A stretch of 64,000 nucleotides of DNA from Rhodocyclaceae bacterium (lineage in GTDB: Bacteria > Pseudomonadota > Gammaproteobacteria > Burkholderiales > Ga0077523), in the NCBI GenBank assembly GCA_020248405.1, contig JADCHQ010000006.1:1-64000 (forward strand). Direction: 5' to 3'. The notes beneath the pieces are model-generated. The model saw nothing but the letters and a program-made list of their open reading frames with translations, had not been told where the DNA came from and did no database searches. Shown here piece by piece: positions 39,832 through 47,865 of this stretch. The position numbers were made by a program, and so were the translations under genes. Positions within the stretch are counted from its first letter, which is position 1; the number at the start of each line of letters is the position of its first letter.

Positions 39832-40404
39832 TCAGCCCCCCGGCTTGCCACGATCCGCCAGCGACCGGTAGTAGTTTTGTTCGTAGGTGGGCGGCCGGCG
39901 CAGCGTCACATAACCCACGCAGAGGTAGGCCGCGAACAGCGAACAGGCGGCCATGACCACCACGAAGGTATCCGCCCAGCCCAGTTCGCGGCCCGTGCCG
40001 GGCAGCAGGCAGGTCGCGGCCAGCGCCATGAGCAGCCCGTTGCGCAGCACGAGCCACCAGGAAAGATTCTGGCGCAGCGCGGAGCGGAAACAGCCGCAAT
40101 CGATATCCACCCGGCCGCGCAGCACATTGAGGGCGATGGCGCCAGCGAACAACGCCAGCAGCGCCGCCATGCCCGCAGCCGACACGGCACGGGTGGCCGG
40201 CACCAGCACGCCCACGGCCAGCAGCAGTTCCACCGGCGGCAGCGTCCACTGCACGAGCGGCACCAAGGTGCCGGGGAGGATACGGAAATTACGCACCACG
40301 CCCTCGAGCTCCGCCCAGGCGCTCATCTTGCTGGCCGCGCCGCCGCCGAACACCATCGCGAGGGCCAGGGCGGCTGTGAGTTGTGGAACCGGGTCGATGC
40401 TCAT
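39832..40404 (-). CDS. mauE: MauE-like membrane maturation protein
   Basis: 190 residues from the ATG at 40404; a GTG at 40422, overlapping the aauB stop, is an alternative. Four to five hydrophobic helices and a conserved DCGCF pair of cysteines (near 102-106) after RGRVDI match MauE/DoxX-like proteins, which work with MauD in light-chain disulfide formation, probably shuttling electrons across the membrane. Confidence 0.92.
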   Translation of the reverse strand: MSIDPVPQLTAALALAMVFGGGAASKMSAWAELEGVVRNFRILPGTLVPLVQWTLPPVELLLAVGVLVPATRAVSAAGMAALLALFAGAIALNVLRGRVDIDCGCFRSALRQNLSWWLVLRNGLLMALAATCLLPGTGRELGWADTFVVVMAACSLFAAYLCVGYVTLRRPPTYEQNYYRSLADRGKPGG

Positions 40405-40411
40405 CGGGCCG

Positions 40412-41593
40412 TCACTCGTCACCCACGAACATCAGGAAGGGCGTGATACCGAAGCTCATCTCGCCCACTTCCTTGCCGTCCTGCACGTTGTAGGTGATCA
40501 GGGACGGCTTTTCCGTCTGGGTGAACAGATACGGATCGGCATCCTGCGACACCGCGATGGTGGTGGCGTGCTCCTTGAGCTCGATGCGCTGCACGCGCTT
40601 GCGGGAATTCAGGTCGAACACCCACACCTCTTCGCCAGCCTGCTTGTGGGTCCACTTGGGGCCCTTGTGCATGAGCACGAACAGGCGCTGGGTGGCGCGA
40701 TGCACCGCGGCCAGTTGCCACCCGCCCGGACGCCACTCTTCCTTGGCGTCCTCGGCGCCCAGCAGCGACCACTTGGTGCCGATCGCCGGCTTGTCCTGGG
40801 CGATATCCACGGGAATCACGTTGCCGTCATAGGTGATGAAGTGGACTTTGCCCTGCCTGCGGTCGAAGCCGGCATGCTCGAAGACCGGATCGTTCTCGGA
40901 GTCGAAAAACGGCCCCTGGCGCGTGACGGTGGACTTGAACTTGTCGTCCCACTGGGCGGTGGCCAGGGTGCCATCGGAGCACACCGAGGAGAAGCGGTTG
41001 CCACGGCCGGGGAAGATCAGGCCGCAACCGGCAATCTCCACCTCGCCGGCGTACTTTTTCGTCTTCGCATCGATCACGCTCACCGTGGTGGCGGGCGCAA
41101 GGTTGTAGGAGAACAGCCACTTGCCGTCGGGAGAAGCATCGGCGTTCTGCTTCTTGGGCACCACCAGGAAGCGGCCCTTGGGCAGGTCGGTGTCGCTCTT
41201 GATGGTGAGATCCTGCGAATCGTAGGTGGTGATGAAATCGGAACGCCGGCCGCGGAAGCCCTTGTCCCAGTAGGTATCGAAGACGTAGATCTCCGACTGG
41301 TCGGGCGCGAGCGCCATGTTGGCGCAGTAGCCTGCGCTCATCACCGCGCCGAGTTCCTGCTTGTCGCCTTCGATCACCCAGATCTTGCTCGCCACGATGG
41401 CGGGGAACAGGGGCTCGAGCACGAACACGCGCTTGGGGTGGGGCGCGGGAAGCTTGGCGATGGTGTGCTGCTCGCCCATCAGCTTCGCGGCCGGAGGCAG
41501 GTCTTTCATCTCCTCGAGGCTTTGCGCCGCGAAAGCCGAACCGCCCCAGGCCATCGCGCAGGCCACGGCGGTTGCCGGAAGAGTCCCTTTCAT
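40412..41593 (-). CDS. aauB: Aromatic amine dehydrogenase heavy chain
   Basis: 393 residues from the ATG at 41593, with AGGAG 7 bases before it. Sec signal peptide (about 1-22). The rest reads as a seven-bladed propeller like the MADH/AADH heavy chains: NMALAPDQSEIYVFDTYWDKGFRG, GRFLVVPKKQNADASPDGKWLFSYN, and the closing EKPSLITYNVQDGKEV. It binds the TTQ light chain in an alpha2beta2 enzyme. First gene of the operon; a good promoter lies 90-120 bases upstream. Confidence 0.93.
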   Translation of the reverse strand: MKGTLPATAVACAMAWGGSAFAAQSLEEMKDLPPAAKLMGEQHTIAKLPAPHPKRVFVLEPLFPAIVASKIWVIEGDKQELGAVMSAGYCANMALAPDQSEIYVFDTYWDKGFRGRRSDFITTYDSQDLTIKSDTDLPKGRFLVVPKKQNADASPDGKWLFSYNLAPATTVSVIDAKTKKYAGEVEIAGCGLIFPGRGNRFSSVCSDGTLATAQWDDKFKSTVTRQGPFFDSENDPVFEHAGFDRRQGKVHFITYDGNVIPVDIAQDKPAIGTKWSLLGAEDAKEEWRPGGWQLAAVHRATQRLFVLMHKGPKWTHKQAGEEVWVFDLNSRKRVQRIELKEHATTIAVSQDADPYLFTQTEKPSLITYNVQDGKEVGEMSFGITPFLMFVGDE

Positions 41594-41683
41594 GCCGGTC
41601 TCCTGATTTTGTTCATGAGAGATCCCGCGGAGCCGCGCCCGTCGACCCGATTCACCGGCCGCCGTCTCCGAACGATTCGGCAC

Positions 41684-41712
41684 ATTGTTTTCACTGGGCA
41701 TGCCAGTGTCAA
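41684..41712 (-). promoter_or_regulatory. Promoter of the aau operon with embedded palindrome
   Basis: On the minus strand TTGACA (41712-41707), a 17-base spacer and AACAAT (41689-41684) form a good sigma-70 promoter, leaving a leader of about 85 bases before aauB. The spacer contains ACTGG-N5-CCAGT around the palindrome GGCATGCC (41697-41704), an operator-like site where a repressor would block polymerase. Confidence 0.65.
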
Positions 41713-41792
41713 CGGGCAGCACGCGCGCGGTGCGCACCTTTCCGCTGCCGCACAGGCGCGGTGCGGAAGAACCCTTAACCACAGCACGGAAA

Positions 41793-41814
41793 TGTCCTGG
41801 ATCAGTACAGGACA
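41793..41814. promoter_or_regulatory. Inverted repeat, possible regulator site
   Basis: TGTCCTG-N8-CAGGACA is a perfect 7-bp inverted repeat (41793-41799 and 41808-41814). It lies about 80 bases upstream of the aau -35 box and 43 bases beyond the stop of the upstream aldolase gene. It has no T tract, so an activator or repressor site is more likely than a terminator. Confidence 0.5.
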
Positions 41815-41856
41815 GGCCGTGGTCGCAGCCCCGCCGCTGGCAGGGCCGTGAGCGCT

Positions 41857-42621
41857 TCAGGCCCGGAAGCGAGCCATCACAGCCGCGCTTTCCCGGGCCA
41901 GCAGGAACTGGTCGGAAGTAATCGCCACGAAGGCGGCGCCAGCCTCGATCCAGCGCTTGGCGTCGGCCTCGGCGAAGGACAAGATGCCCGGCGCCTTGCC
42001 GGCGCCCCTGATGCGGCCGATCCCCTGGACAATGGCGGCCTGCACCTCGGGATGGCCTGGATTGCCCAGGTATCCAAAATCGGCGGCCAGATCCTGCGGC
42101 CCGATGAACACGCCGTCCACGCCGTCCACTGCGGCGATCGCCTCCACCTGCGCCAGCGCGGCGCGTGATTCCACCTGAACCAGCACGCACATCTCCTCGG
42201 AAGCGCGCGAGAAGTAGTCCTTGACGCGCCCGTAGCGGTTGGCGCGCGAACTGGCGGATACGCCGCGCAGCCCCTGGGGGGGATAGCGCAGCGCCGCCAC
42301 CGCCCTGGCCGCCTCGGCGGCATCCTGCACGAAGGGAATCAGCAGCGTCTGCGCGCCCAGATCCGCGAGCCGCTTGAGCACCACCATGTCGTTCCAAGCC
42401 GGCCGCACCAGCGCGGAAACGGGGTAACCCGACACGGCCTGCAACTGGTGATGAACCATGTGCAGCTCGTTGGGCGCGTGCTCCATGTCCACCAGCACCC
42501 AATCGAAGCCCGCGCCGGCACACACTTCGGCCGCGGCATGGCTCGCCAGGCTCAGCCAGCAGCCCAACTGGACACGCCCCTCCTTGAGGCCCTGCTTGAA
42601 TCGATTCACCGGCATGTCCAT
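41857..42621 (-). CDS. HpcH/HpaI-family aldolase (4-hydroxy-2-oxoheptanedioate aldolase-like)
   Basis: 254 residues from the ATG at 42621, with AGGGGGA before it. Class II pyruvate aldolase: QLGCWLSLASHAAAEVCAGAGFDWVLVDMEHAPN (near 18-51), VLVQVESRAALAQVEAIAAVDGVDGVFIGPQDLAADFG (near 141-178) with the metal-binding Glu and Asp. It releases pyruvate from 4-hydroxy-2-oxoacids. Divergent from a DapA-family lyase; the two may act on related oxo acids. Confidence 0.93.
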   Translation of the reverse strand: MDMPVNRFKQGLKEGRVQLGCWLSLASHAAAEVCAGAGFDWVLVDMEHAPNELHMVHHQLQAVSGYPVSALVRPAWNDMVVLKRLADLGAQTLLIPFVQDAAEAARAVAALRYPPQGLRGVSASSRANRYGRVKDYFSRASEEMCVLVQVESRAALAQVEAIAAVDGVDGVFIGPQDLAADFGYLGNPGHPEVQAAIVQGIGRIRGAGKAPGILSFAEADAKRWIEAGAAFVAITSDQFLLARESAAVMARFRA

Positions 42622-42680
42622 CGCGTCCCCCTGAATTTGTGCGCGCGGCCTTTGACGACGGACGCGTGCTGCGGATTGTA

Positions 42681-42720
42681 CGGGCCACGCCGTGCTACCA
42701 CGGGCCACGCCGTGCTACCT
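42681..42720. repeat. 20-bp tandem duplication in a divergent promoter region
   Basis: Two adjacent 20-base units (42681-42700 and 42701-42720) are identical except for the last base. Each contains CACGCCGTG, a near-palindrome (CACG-C-CGTG). The second unit ends 8 bases before the dapA-like start, between two divergent aldolase/lyase genes, so it may be a doubled operator or a recent slippage duplication. Confidence 0.8.
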
Positions 42721-42728
42721 TGCGTGTC

Positions 42729-43646
42729 ATGAAAACGCTCACCGCCCTCGCCGGTGTGGTCCCGATTCTGGCCACGCCCTTCCGCAGCGACGAATCCATC
42801 GATCTGCCATCGCTCGATCGCCTGGTGCGTTTCATGGCGGCGCTAGGCGTGGACGGCGTAACGGTGCTCGGGGTGCTGGGCGAAGCCAATCGCCTCACCG
42901 ACCGCGAGCGCGAGTCGGTGGTGCGCACCGCGGTGGCTGCCGCGGGCGCGGTGCCCGTGGTGGTGGGCGCGAGCCATCCCGGCACCGCCGCCACCGGCGA
43001 GCTCATGGCCATGGCGCGCGACTGCGGAGCCAGCGCGGCCATGGTGGCGCCCTCGGCGGAACCCGTACCCTCGGACGAGCGGGTGTTCGGATACTTCGAG
43101 CGGGTGGGCCGCGATGCGCCACTGCCCCTGGTGGTGCAGGACCATCCCGCCTCCACACAAGCGCACATGCCCGTGCCGCTGCTGCTGCGAATCGTGGCCG
43201 AGGTGCCGTCGGTGGCGGGCATCAAGGAAGAGGCCGTGCCCACGCCGCCGCGGCTGCGGGCCCTGAAGGCGGGGCTGCCGCGGCCCTTGCCAGTACTCAC
43301 CGGGCTGGGCGCCCTCTACGGCCTGTTCGACCTGGAAGCTGGCAGCGACGGCTTCAACACCGGCTTCGCCTTTCCCGAGGTGCTCATGGCCCTGTTGCGG
43401 GCCGCGCGCGCCGGCCAGTGGGCGCGGGCTCGGGAGATCTACACGCGGTTCCTGCCGCTCATCGTGTTCGAGCAGCAGCCCGGGGTCGCGGTGCGCAAGG
43501 AGATCCTTCGCCGCCGCGGCCTGCTGGCCGATGCCGCCGTGCGCCACCCTGGCGCCGGCCTGCCCCCGGGCGCCGCCGAGCAGCTCGACCGTCTGCTCGC
43601 CGCCACGCTGCCGGGCGCGGACCTGACTCAGCCCCTCGTGCTCTGA
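42729..43646 (+). CDS. DapA-superfamily lyase/aldolase, not a typical dihydrodipicolinate synthase
   Basis: 305 residues from the ATG at 42729. The TIM-barrel lyase fold and Schiff-base lysine (Lys166 in VAGIKEEA) are kept. However, the TT of the GTTGE loop is VL here (GVLGEANRL) and the YNxP motif is QDHP (137-140), so the Tyr/Thr proton relay of DHDPS is missing. It probably handles another 2-oxo acid. Divergent from the HpaI-type aldolase; convergent with folK. Confidence 0.88.
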   Translation: MKTLTALAGVVPILATPFRSDESIDLPSLDRLVRFMAALGVDGVTVLGVLGEANRLTDRERESVVRTAVAAAGAVPVVVGASHPGTAATGELMAMARDCGASAAMVAPSAEPVPSDERVFGYFERVGRDAPLPLVVQDHPASTQAHMPVPLLLRIVAEVPSVAGIKEEAVPTPPRLRALKAGLPRPLPVLTGLGALYGLFDLEAGSDGFNTGFAFPEVLMALLRAARAGQWARAREIYTRFLPLIVFEQQPGVAVRKEILRRRGLLADAAVRHPGAGLPPGAAEQLDRLLAATLPGADLTQPLVL

Positions 43647-43647
43647 C

Positions 43648-43663
43648 GCGGGGGGCGCCCCGC
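43648..43663. terminator. Short GC hairpin between convergent genes
   Basis: GCGGGG-GGCG-CCCCGC directly after the dapA-like stop. The 6-bp stem has no T tract, so termination activity is uncertain. Confidence 0.3.
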
Positions 43664-43695
43664 CTTCCCGAAACGGCGGCGCAGCGGGCGCTGCC

Positions 43696-44175
43696 TCAGG
43701 CGCGCATCAGCCGCTGCAGCGGGACGAGTTGCGCGGCCCGCTCGCCCGCCGTGCCGTGGCCGGGAATGGGCTGATGGGGGGCGATCTCGGCCAGCGGCAC
43801 CACCACGAAGGCGCGCTCATGCAGCCGCGGATGGGGCACGCTGAGCCCCGGCTGCTGGATGCACGCGTCGCCGTGAAACAGCAGGTCCAGGTCGAGCGTG
43901 CGCGGACCGTTGGGCGCGCCGCGCACGCGCCCGTGGCATCGCTCCACCTCCAGCAGCTCGGCCAGCAGCGCCATGGGAGCGAGCCCCGTCTCCAGCAGCG
44001 CCACCGCATTGACGAAATCCGGCTGCCCCGGGAAACCCACGGGCGCGGTGCGATACAGCGACGAACGCGCCACCAGCCGCGAAAGGGGCAGCGCGCCCAG
44101 CTCGCCGAAGGCGCGATTCACGTGGCCCTCGGAATCCTCGAGGTTGGACCCGAGCCCGATGAAGGCGCGAACCAT
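43696..44175 (-). CDS. folK: 2-amino-4-hydroxy-6-hydroxymethyldihydropteridine pyrophosphokinase
   Basis: 159 residues from the ATG at 44175. HPPK of folate synthesis. FIGLGSNLEDSEGHVNRA (near 5-22), APVGFPGQPDFVNAVALLET, and RTLDLDLLFHGD (near 107-118) with the two magnesium aspartates, then VPHPRLHERAFVVVPLAEIAP, are diagnostic. It follows the LprI-like gene by 14 bases. Confidence 0.96.
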   Translation of the reverse strand: MVRAFIGLGSNLEDSEGHVNRAFGELGALPLSRLVARSSLYRTAPVGFPGQPDFVNAVALLETGLAPMALLAELLEVERCHGRVRGAPNGPRTLDLDLLFHGDACIQQPGLSVPHPRLHERAFVVVPLAEIAPHQPIPGHGTAGERAAQLVPLQRLMRA

Positions 44176-44189
44176 GCCGTCAGGCGCGA

Positions 44190-44513
44190 TCACTGCGGGC
44201 TCTGGTCCAGCGCCAGGGTGCGCTCCTCGTAGCTGCGCAGCAGGCACGGGATATCCATGCACACATCGCGCACCTGGGTTTCCCAGTCACGCTGCTCCTG
44301 GCGGATGCGGCCGCGCTGCTCGTCGCTCATGGCGCGGCGGTACACCATGAAAAAGGCCACGGCCATGCGCTCGTGGGCTTCGGATACACGGTCGTTGGAA
44401 CAGATCAGCCGCTCGGTGTTGGTCTTGGGCCGGCTGCAATCCTGGGCCATGGCGGCCAGGGGCAGCAGCAAGGCGGCGAACGCGGCAAGGCGCGCGAAAC
44501 GGCTTACGGACAT
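44190..44513 (-). CDS. LprI-like (PF07007) exported small protein
   Basis: 107 residues from the ATG at 44513, with GGGAG upstream. Signal peptide about 1-23, then DCSRPKTNTERLICSNDRVSEAHERMAVAF, the cysteine pattern of the lysozyme-inhibitor LprI N-terminal family, ending QRDWETQVRDVC. Predicted periplasmic; function not established. Confidence 0.8.
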   Translation of the reverse strand: MSVSRFARLAAFAALLLPLAAMAQDCSRPKTNTERLICSNDRVSEAHERMAVAFFMVYRRAMSDEQRGRIRQEQRDWETQVRDVCMDIPCLLRSYEERTLALDQSPQ

Positions 44514-44631
44514 GCGAATCTCCCGGTATGCATTGGGACAGCTGATGGTAACCGCCCGTCTTTCGCGCTGCCTCGGGGCGGCGGCAAACGCCTGGCCGCG
44601 CCAGGTTTGCCCGCTTCCTTTCGGGCAGGAC

Positions 44632-45510
44632 CTAGCGAGCGGCCACGAAGCGATCGATGAGTTCATTCACCCGCGCGGGGCGCTCGTGCACCACCCAGTG
44701 GGAGGCGTCGGGCACCGCTTCGACCCGCAGGTCGGGCACGTGTTCCTCGAGCCCGTGGAGGATGCCTGGCAACAGGGCCTGATCGCGCATCCCCCAGATC
44801 ACCAGCGTGGGGACGTTCACGCGGAACCGGGCCGCATCCAGGTCGGGCAGCGCGGCATCGGGTTCGGGCGGGTGCAGCGGGGAAGCGCGATACCAGTTGA
44901 GCATGCCCGTAAGCGCCCCCGGCTGGGACCAGGCCTCCACGTAGGCGGCCACGGTGGCCGGCGAGGCGTCCCCGCCGTTGGCACCCCAGGCCTCGATGCT
45001 CATGTGGCGCAGACGCCGGTAGCCATCCTCCGCCAGCAAGGCCTCGGCGCGTTGCTGGCGAAACAGGGTCATGTAGCGGCTCGCCTCCAGTTGGGCGGGA
45101 TTGTGGTGCAGCTCGCGCACGAAGGTGACCGGATGGGGCGCGTTCACGATCACCAGCCGCTCCACCCGCTCCGGGTGCGCGGCCGCCACATTCCAGGCGA
45201 TGGCCCCGCCCCAGTCATGGGCCACCAGCGTGAAGCGGCGGTGGCCCAGGGCATCGGCGAGCCCCAGCACATCCTCCACCAGCGCCGCCGGACGATAGTC
45301 GCGCACGGCGGCAGGCTTGCTGGAGAGGTTGTAGCCGCGCTGGTCAGGCGCCACGGCGCGAAAGCGGCCGGCAAAGTGCGCGAGCTGTGCGCGCCACATG
45401 CCGCTGAACTCCGGGAAGCCGTGCAACAGCAGCATGAGCGGGCCGTGCCCGGCCTCCAGGGCGTGCAGGCGCTGGCCGTTGGAAAGCGCATGGAAGGTTT
45501 CGCGGATCAT
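44632..45510 (-). CDS. Alpha/beta hydrolase, epoxide hydrolase/dehalogenase-like
   Basis: 292 residues from the ATG at 45510. The oxyanion motif HGFPE (30-34), nucleophile Asp99 in VAHDWGGAIAW, acid in WGMRD (near 244) and histidine in DASHWVVHERP (near 270) make a complete Asp-nucleophile triad, as in soluble epoxide hydrolases and fluoroacetate dehalogenases. Substrate unknown. Divergent from the arsS pair. Confidence 0.93.
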   Translation of the reverse strand: MIRETFHALSNGQRLHALEAGHGPLMLLLHGFPEFSGMWRAQLAHFAGRFRAVAPDQRGYNLSSKPAAVRDYRPAALVEDVLGLADALGHRRFTLVAHDWGGAIAWNVAAAHPERVERLVIVNAPHPVTFVRELHHNPAQLEASRYMTLFRQQRAEALLAEDGYRRLRHMSIEAWGANGGDASPATVAAYVEAWSQPGALTGMLNWYRASPLHPPEPDAALPDLDAARFRVNVPTLVIWGMRDQALLPGILHGLEEHVPDLRVEAVPDASHWVVHERPARVNELIDRFVAAR

Positions 45511-45589
45511 GGCGCGGATGTTAACGTGCCCGATGCCGCTGCCGCGCACGGTTTGCGAATGCAGCCGCTCATCGCCACAGGAGATCGTC

Positions 45590-45922
45590 TTGGACACCTA
45601 CTACCATCCCCACGACCTGGGAAAGTTCGCCGACATGGGCAAGGGCAATCCCGATCTGTGGGAGAAATTCATGGCCTACTACAGCGCGGTGTTCGCCGAA
45701 GGCGCCCTCACCGCCCGGGAGAAGGCACTCATTGCCCTGGCGGTGGCCCACGCCGTGCAATGCCCCTACTGCATTGATGCCTATACCCAGGGCTGCCTGG
45801 AGCAGGGCTCGAACGAGCAGGAAATGACCGAGGCGGTGCACGTGGCCTGCGCCATCCGCGGCGGCGCCTCGCTGGTGCATGGGGTGCAAATGCGCAATGT
45901 GGCCGGCAAGCTGTCCATGTAA
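45590..45922 (+). CDS. Arsenosugar-associated AhpD/CMD-like peroxidase-family protein
   Basis: 110 residues from a TTG at 45590, chosen because AGGAG lies 7 bases before it and no ATG fits. Carboxymuconolactone-decarboxylase fold with an AhpD-type CxxC: HAVQCPYCIDAYTQGC (Cys58, Cys61). The YYHPHDLGKFADMGKGNPDLW start is typical of the protein that accompanies ArsS. It precedes arsS by 14 bases and is cotranscribed. Confidence 0.9.
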   Translation: MDTYYHPHDLGKFADMGKGNPDLWEKFMAYYSAVFAEGALTAREKALIALAVAHAVQCPYCIDAYTQGCLEQGSNEQEMTEAVHVACAIRGGASLVHGVQMRNVAGKLSM

Positions 45923-45936
45923 CTGCCCCGCCACCC

Positions 45937-46974
45937 ATGGGACGCACTCTCGCCATCCGCCGCCTGCCGCTGGCCTCCGCCCTCACGCAGCGGCAACTGC
46001 TCGAAGCCCCCGCGCAACGGCCGCGCTTTTGCGAACGCATGGCGGACGCCGGGCTTCATCCCCTGCACGCCACCGGCATCTCGGTGTTGCAGGTGAACGT
46101 GGGCAAGTTCTGCAACCAGACCTGCCGCCATTGCCACGTGGATGCGGGCCCCGAGCGCACCGAGCAGATGAGCGCCGACACCGCCGAGGCCTGCATCCGC
46201 GTGCTCGCCTCCAGCAGCATCACCACGGTCGACATCACCGGCGGGGCGCCCGAGCTGAACCCCAGTTTCCGCCGTCTGGTGCGGGCGGCGCGGGCCCTGG
46301 GCCGCCATGTGATCGACCGCTGCAACCTCACCGTTCTCACCCTCGGGCCCCAGCAGGACCTGGCGGAATTCCTCGCCACCCATCAGGTGCAGGTGGTGGC
46401 CTCCCTGCCCTATTTCCAGCCGGACCAGGCCGATGCCCAGCGCGGCGAAGGGGTGTTCGAAAAGTCCATCGAAGGGCTGCGCAAGCTCAATGCGCTCGGC
46501 TACGGCCACCCCGGCAGCGGCCTGGCGCTCAATTTGGTGCACAACCCCGTGGGCGCCTTCCTGCCGGCACCGCAGGACAGCCTGGAGACCCGCTTCCGCC
46601 GTGAACTGGGGCAGCGGTACGGGGTAGTGTTCAACCGCCTGTTCACCATCACCAACATGCCCATCAGCCGCTTTCTCGAGTTTCTGCTGGACAGCGGCAA
46701 CTACCAGGGCTACATGGACCGGCTCGCCAGCGCCTTCAACCCCGCCGCGGCCCAGGCGGTGATGTGCCGCTCCACGCTTTCGGTGGCGTGGGACGGCACG
46801 CTGCACGATTGCGACTTCAACCAGATGCTCGAGCTGCCGCTGGCCCACGGCCTGCCGCGCCACATCCGCGACTTCCAGTTGTCCACGCTCGAGCGGCGGC
46901 CCATCGTCACCGGTAACCACTGCTTCGGCTGCACTGCCAGCAACGGCTCTTCCTGCGGGGGCGCCACCGTTTGA
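45937..46974 (+). CDS. arsS: Arsenosugar biosynthesis radical SAM protein ArsS
   Basis: 345 residues. The radical-SAM cluster motif is CNQTCRHCHVDAGP (Cys59, Cys63, Cys66), followed by DITGGAPELNP and a cysteine-rich C-terminus (NHCFGCTASNGSSCGG) binding auxiliary clusters. ArsS forms deoxyadenosyl-arsenosugar precursors, normally after methylation by ArsM, which is not in this window. Convergent with the transporter gene. Confidence 0.94.
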   Translation: MGRTLAIRRLPLASALTQRQLLEAPAQRPRFCERMADAGLHPLHATGISVLQVNVGKFCNQTCRHCHVDAGPERTEQMSADTAEACIRVLASSSITTVDITGGAPELNPSFRRLVRAARALGRHVIDRCNLTVLTLGPQQDLAEFLATHQVQVVASLPYFQPDQADAQRGEGVFEKSIEGLRKLNALGYGHPGSGLALNLVHNPVGAFLPAPQDSLETRFRRELGQRYGVVFNRLFTITNMPISRFLEFLLDSGNYQGYMDRLASAFNPAAAQAVMCRSTLSVAWDGTLHDCDFNQMLELPLAHGLPRHIRDFQLSTLERRPIVTGNHCFGCTASNGSSCGGATV

Positions 46975-46989
46975 GAGGGCCAACGCCCC

Positions 46990-47865
46990 TCAGCGCCCGC
47001 CTGGCCGCCATTGATAGGCGATGACGGCGCCCACCACCAGCGCCACACCCGCCGCCTGGGCGCCATGCAGCGCCTCGCCCAGCACCAGCCAGGCCACGCC
47101 CGCCACCGCCACCGGTTCGAGGTTGAGCACGAAGGCCGCGCGCGTGGGCCCCACCCGGGGCAGCAGCAGGAACAGCGCCACGATGCCGATGGCGTAGCAC
47201 AGGCTCAGGCCCAGCAACCCCACCACGGCGGGCAAGCTGCCGGGCCATTGGAAGGCGCCAGACAGCAGCGTGGCGCCACAGAACACCGCCGCCGCTGTCC
47301 CCATGGTGAAAGCGGTGCGCACAGCGGCATCCATGGCGGGTGCCCAGCGCGGCGTGAGCACCAGCGCCGCGGTAAAGGCTCCCGCGGCACCCAGCGCTGC
47401 AGCCACGCCCCAACCGTCCACGCGCTGGGGAGACACCCCTAGCACCAGCACCAGCCCGGCAAAGGCCGCGGCCAGGGCCACGCCCAGGCGCGGCGCGAAA
47501 CGCTCGGCGCCCAGCGCCACCTGAGCCACGCCGGTGAGGAAGGGATAGGTGTAGAACAGCAGGATCGCCAGCGCCACGGGCAAGCGCTGCACGGCCAATT
47601 GCACCAGCACCGTCTGGGCGGCGATGGCCAGGCCCAGCAGCATCATGGGCCGCGCGCCCCGGGGTAACGGCAACAGCCGCACGCCACGCAGGCGCAGCAG
47701 CGCCAGCACCAGCGCCGTGGCGCACAGGCTGCGCACCGTGGCAGCGGTGAGAACACCCACGCCGCTGGAGAAGGCGAGCCGCGCCATCACGTGGCCGGTG
47801 CCCAGGGTGAGTGCCACGCCCAGCAAACCGGCCAGGGCGCCCCAGGGCGCGGGCGCGCCGCTCAA
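46990..47865 (-). CDS. EamA-family (DMT) transporter
   Basis: 291 residues from a TTG at 47865 that overlaps the upstream stop (TTGA), indicating coupling. Ten hydrophobic helices in two EamA repeats; the C-terminal repeat has VGPTRAAFVLNLEPVAVAGVAWLVLGE, the usual end motif. Exports or imports an unknown metabolite. Confidence 0.9.
   Translation of the reverse strand: MSGAPAPWGALAGLLGVALTLGTGHVMARLAFSSGVGVLTAATVRSLCATALVLALLRLRGVRLLPLPRGARPMMLLGLAIAAQTVLVQLAVQRLPVALAILLFYTYPFLTGVAQVALGAERFAPRLGVALAAAFAGLVLVLGVSPQRVDGWGVAAALGAAGAFTAALVLTPRWAPAMDAAVRTAFTMGTAAAVFCGATLLSGAFQWPGSLPAVVGLLGLSLCYAIGIVALFLLLPRVGPTRAAFVLNLEPVAVAGVAWLVLGEALHGAQAAGVALVVGAVIAYQWRPGGR

Noticed and set aside
38574..41593. 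Methylamine dehydrogenase (mau) instead of aromatic amine dehydrogenase
   Set aside because: The light-chain spacing after the second TTQ tryptophan and the residue positions fit AADH; the aauB-mauE-mauD-aauA order fits both, and there is no mauF, C, J, G, M or N nearby.
42681..42720. CRISPR-like repeat
   Set aside because: Only two copies with no spacer between them; a simple tandem duplication explains it.
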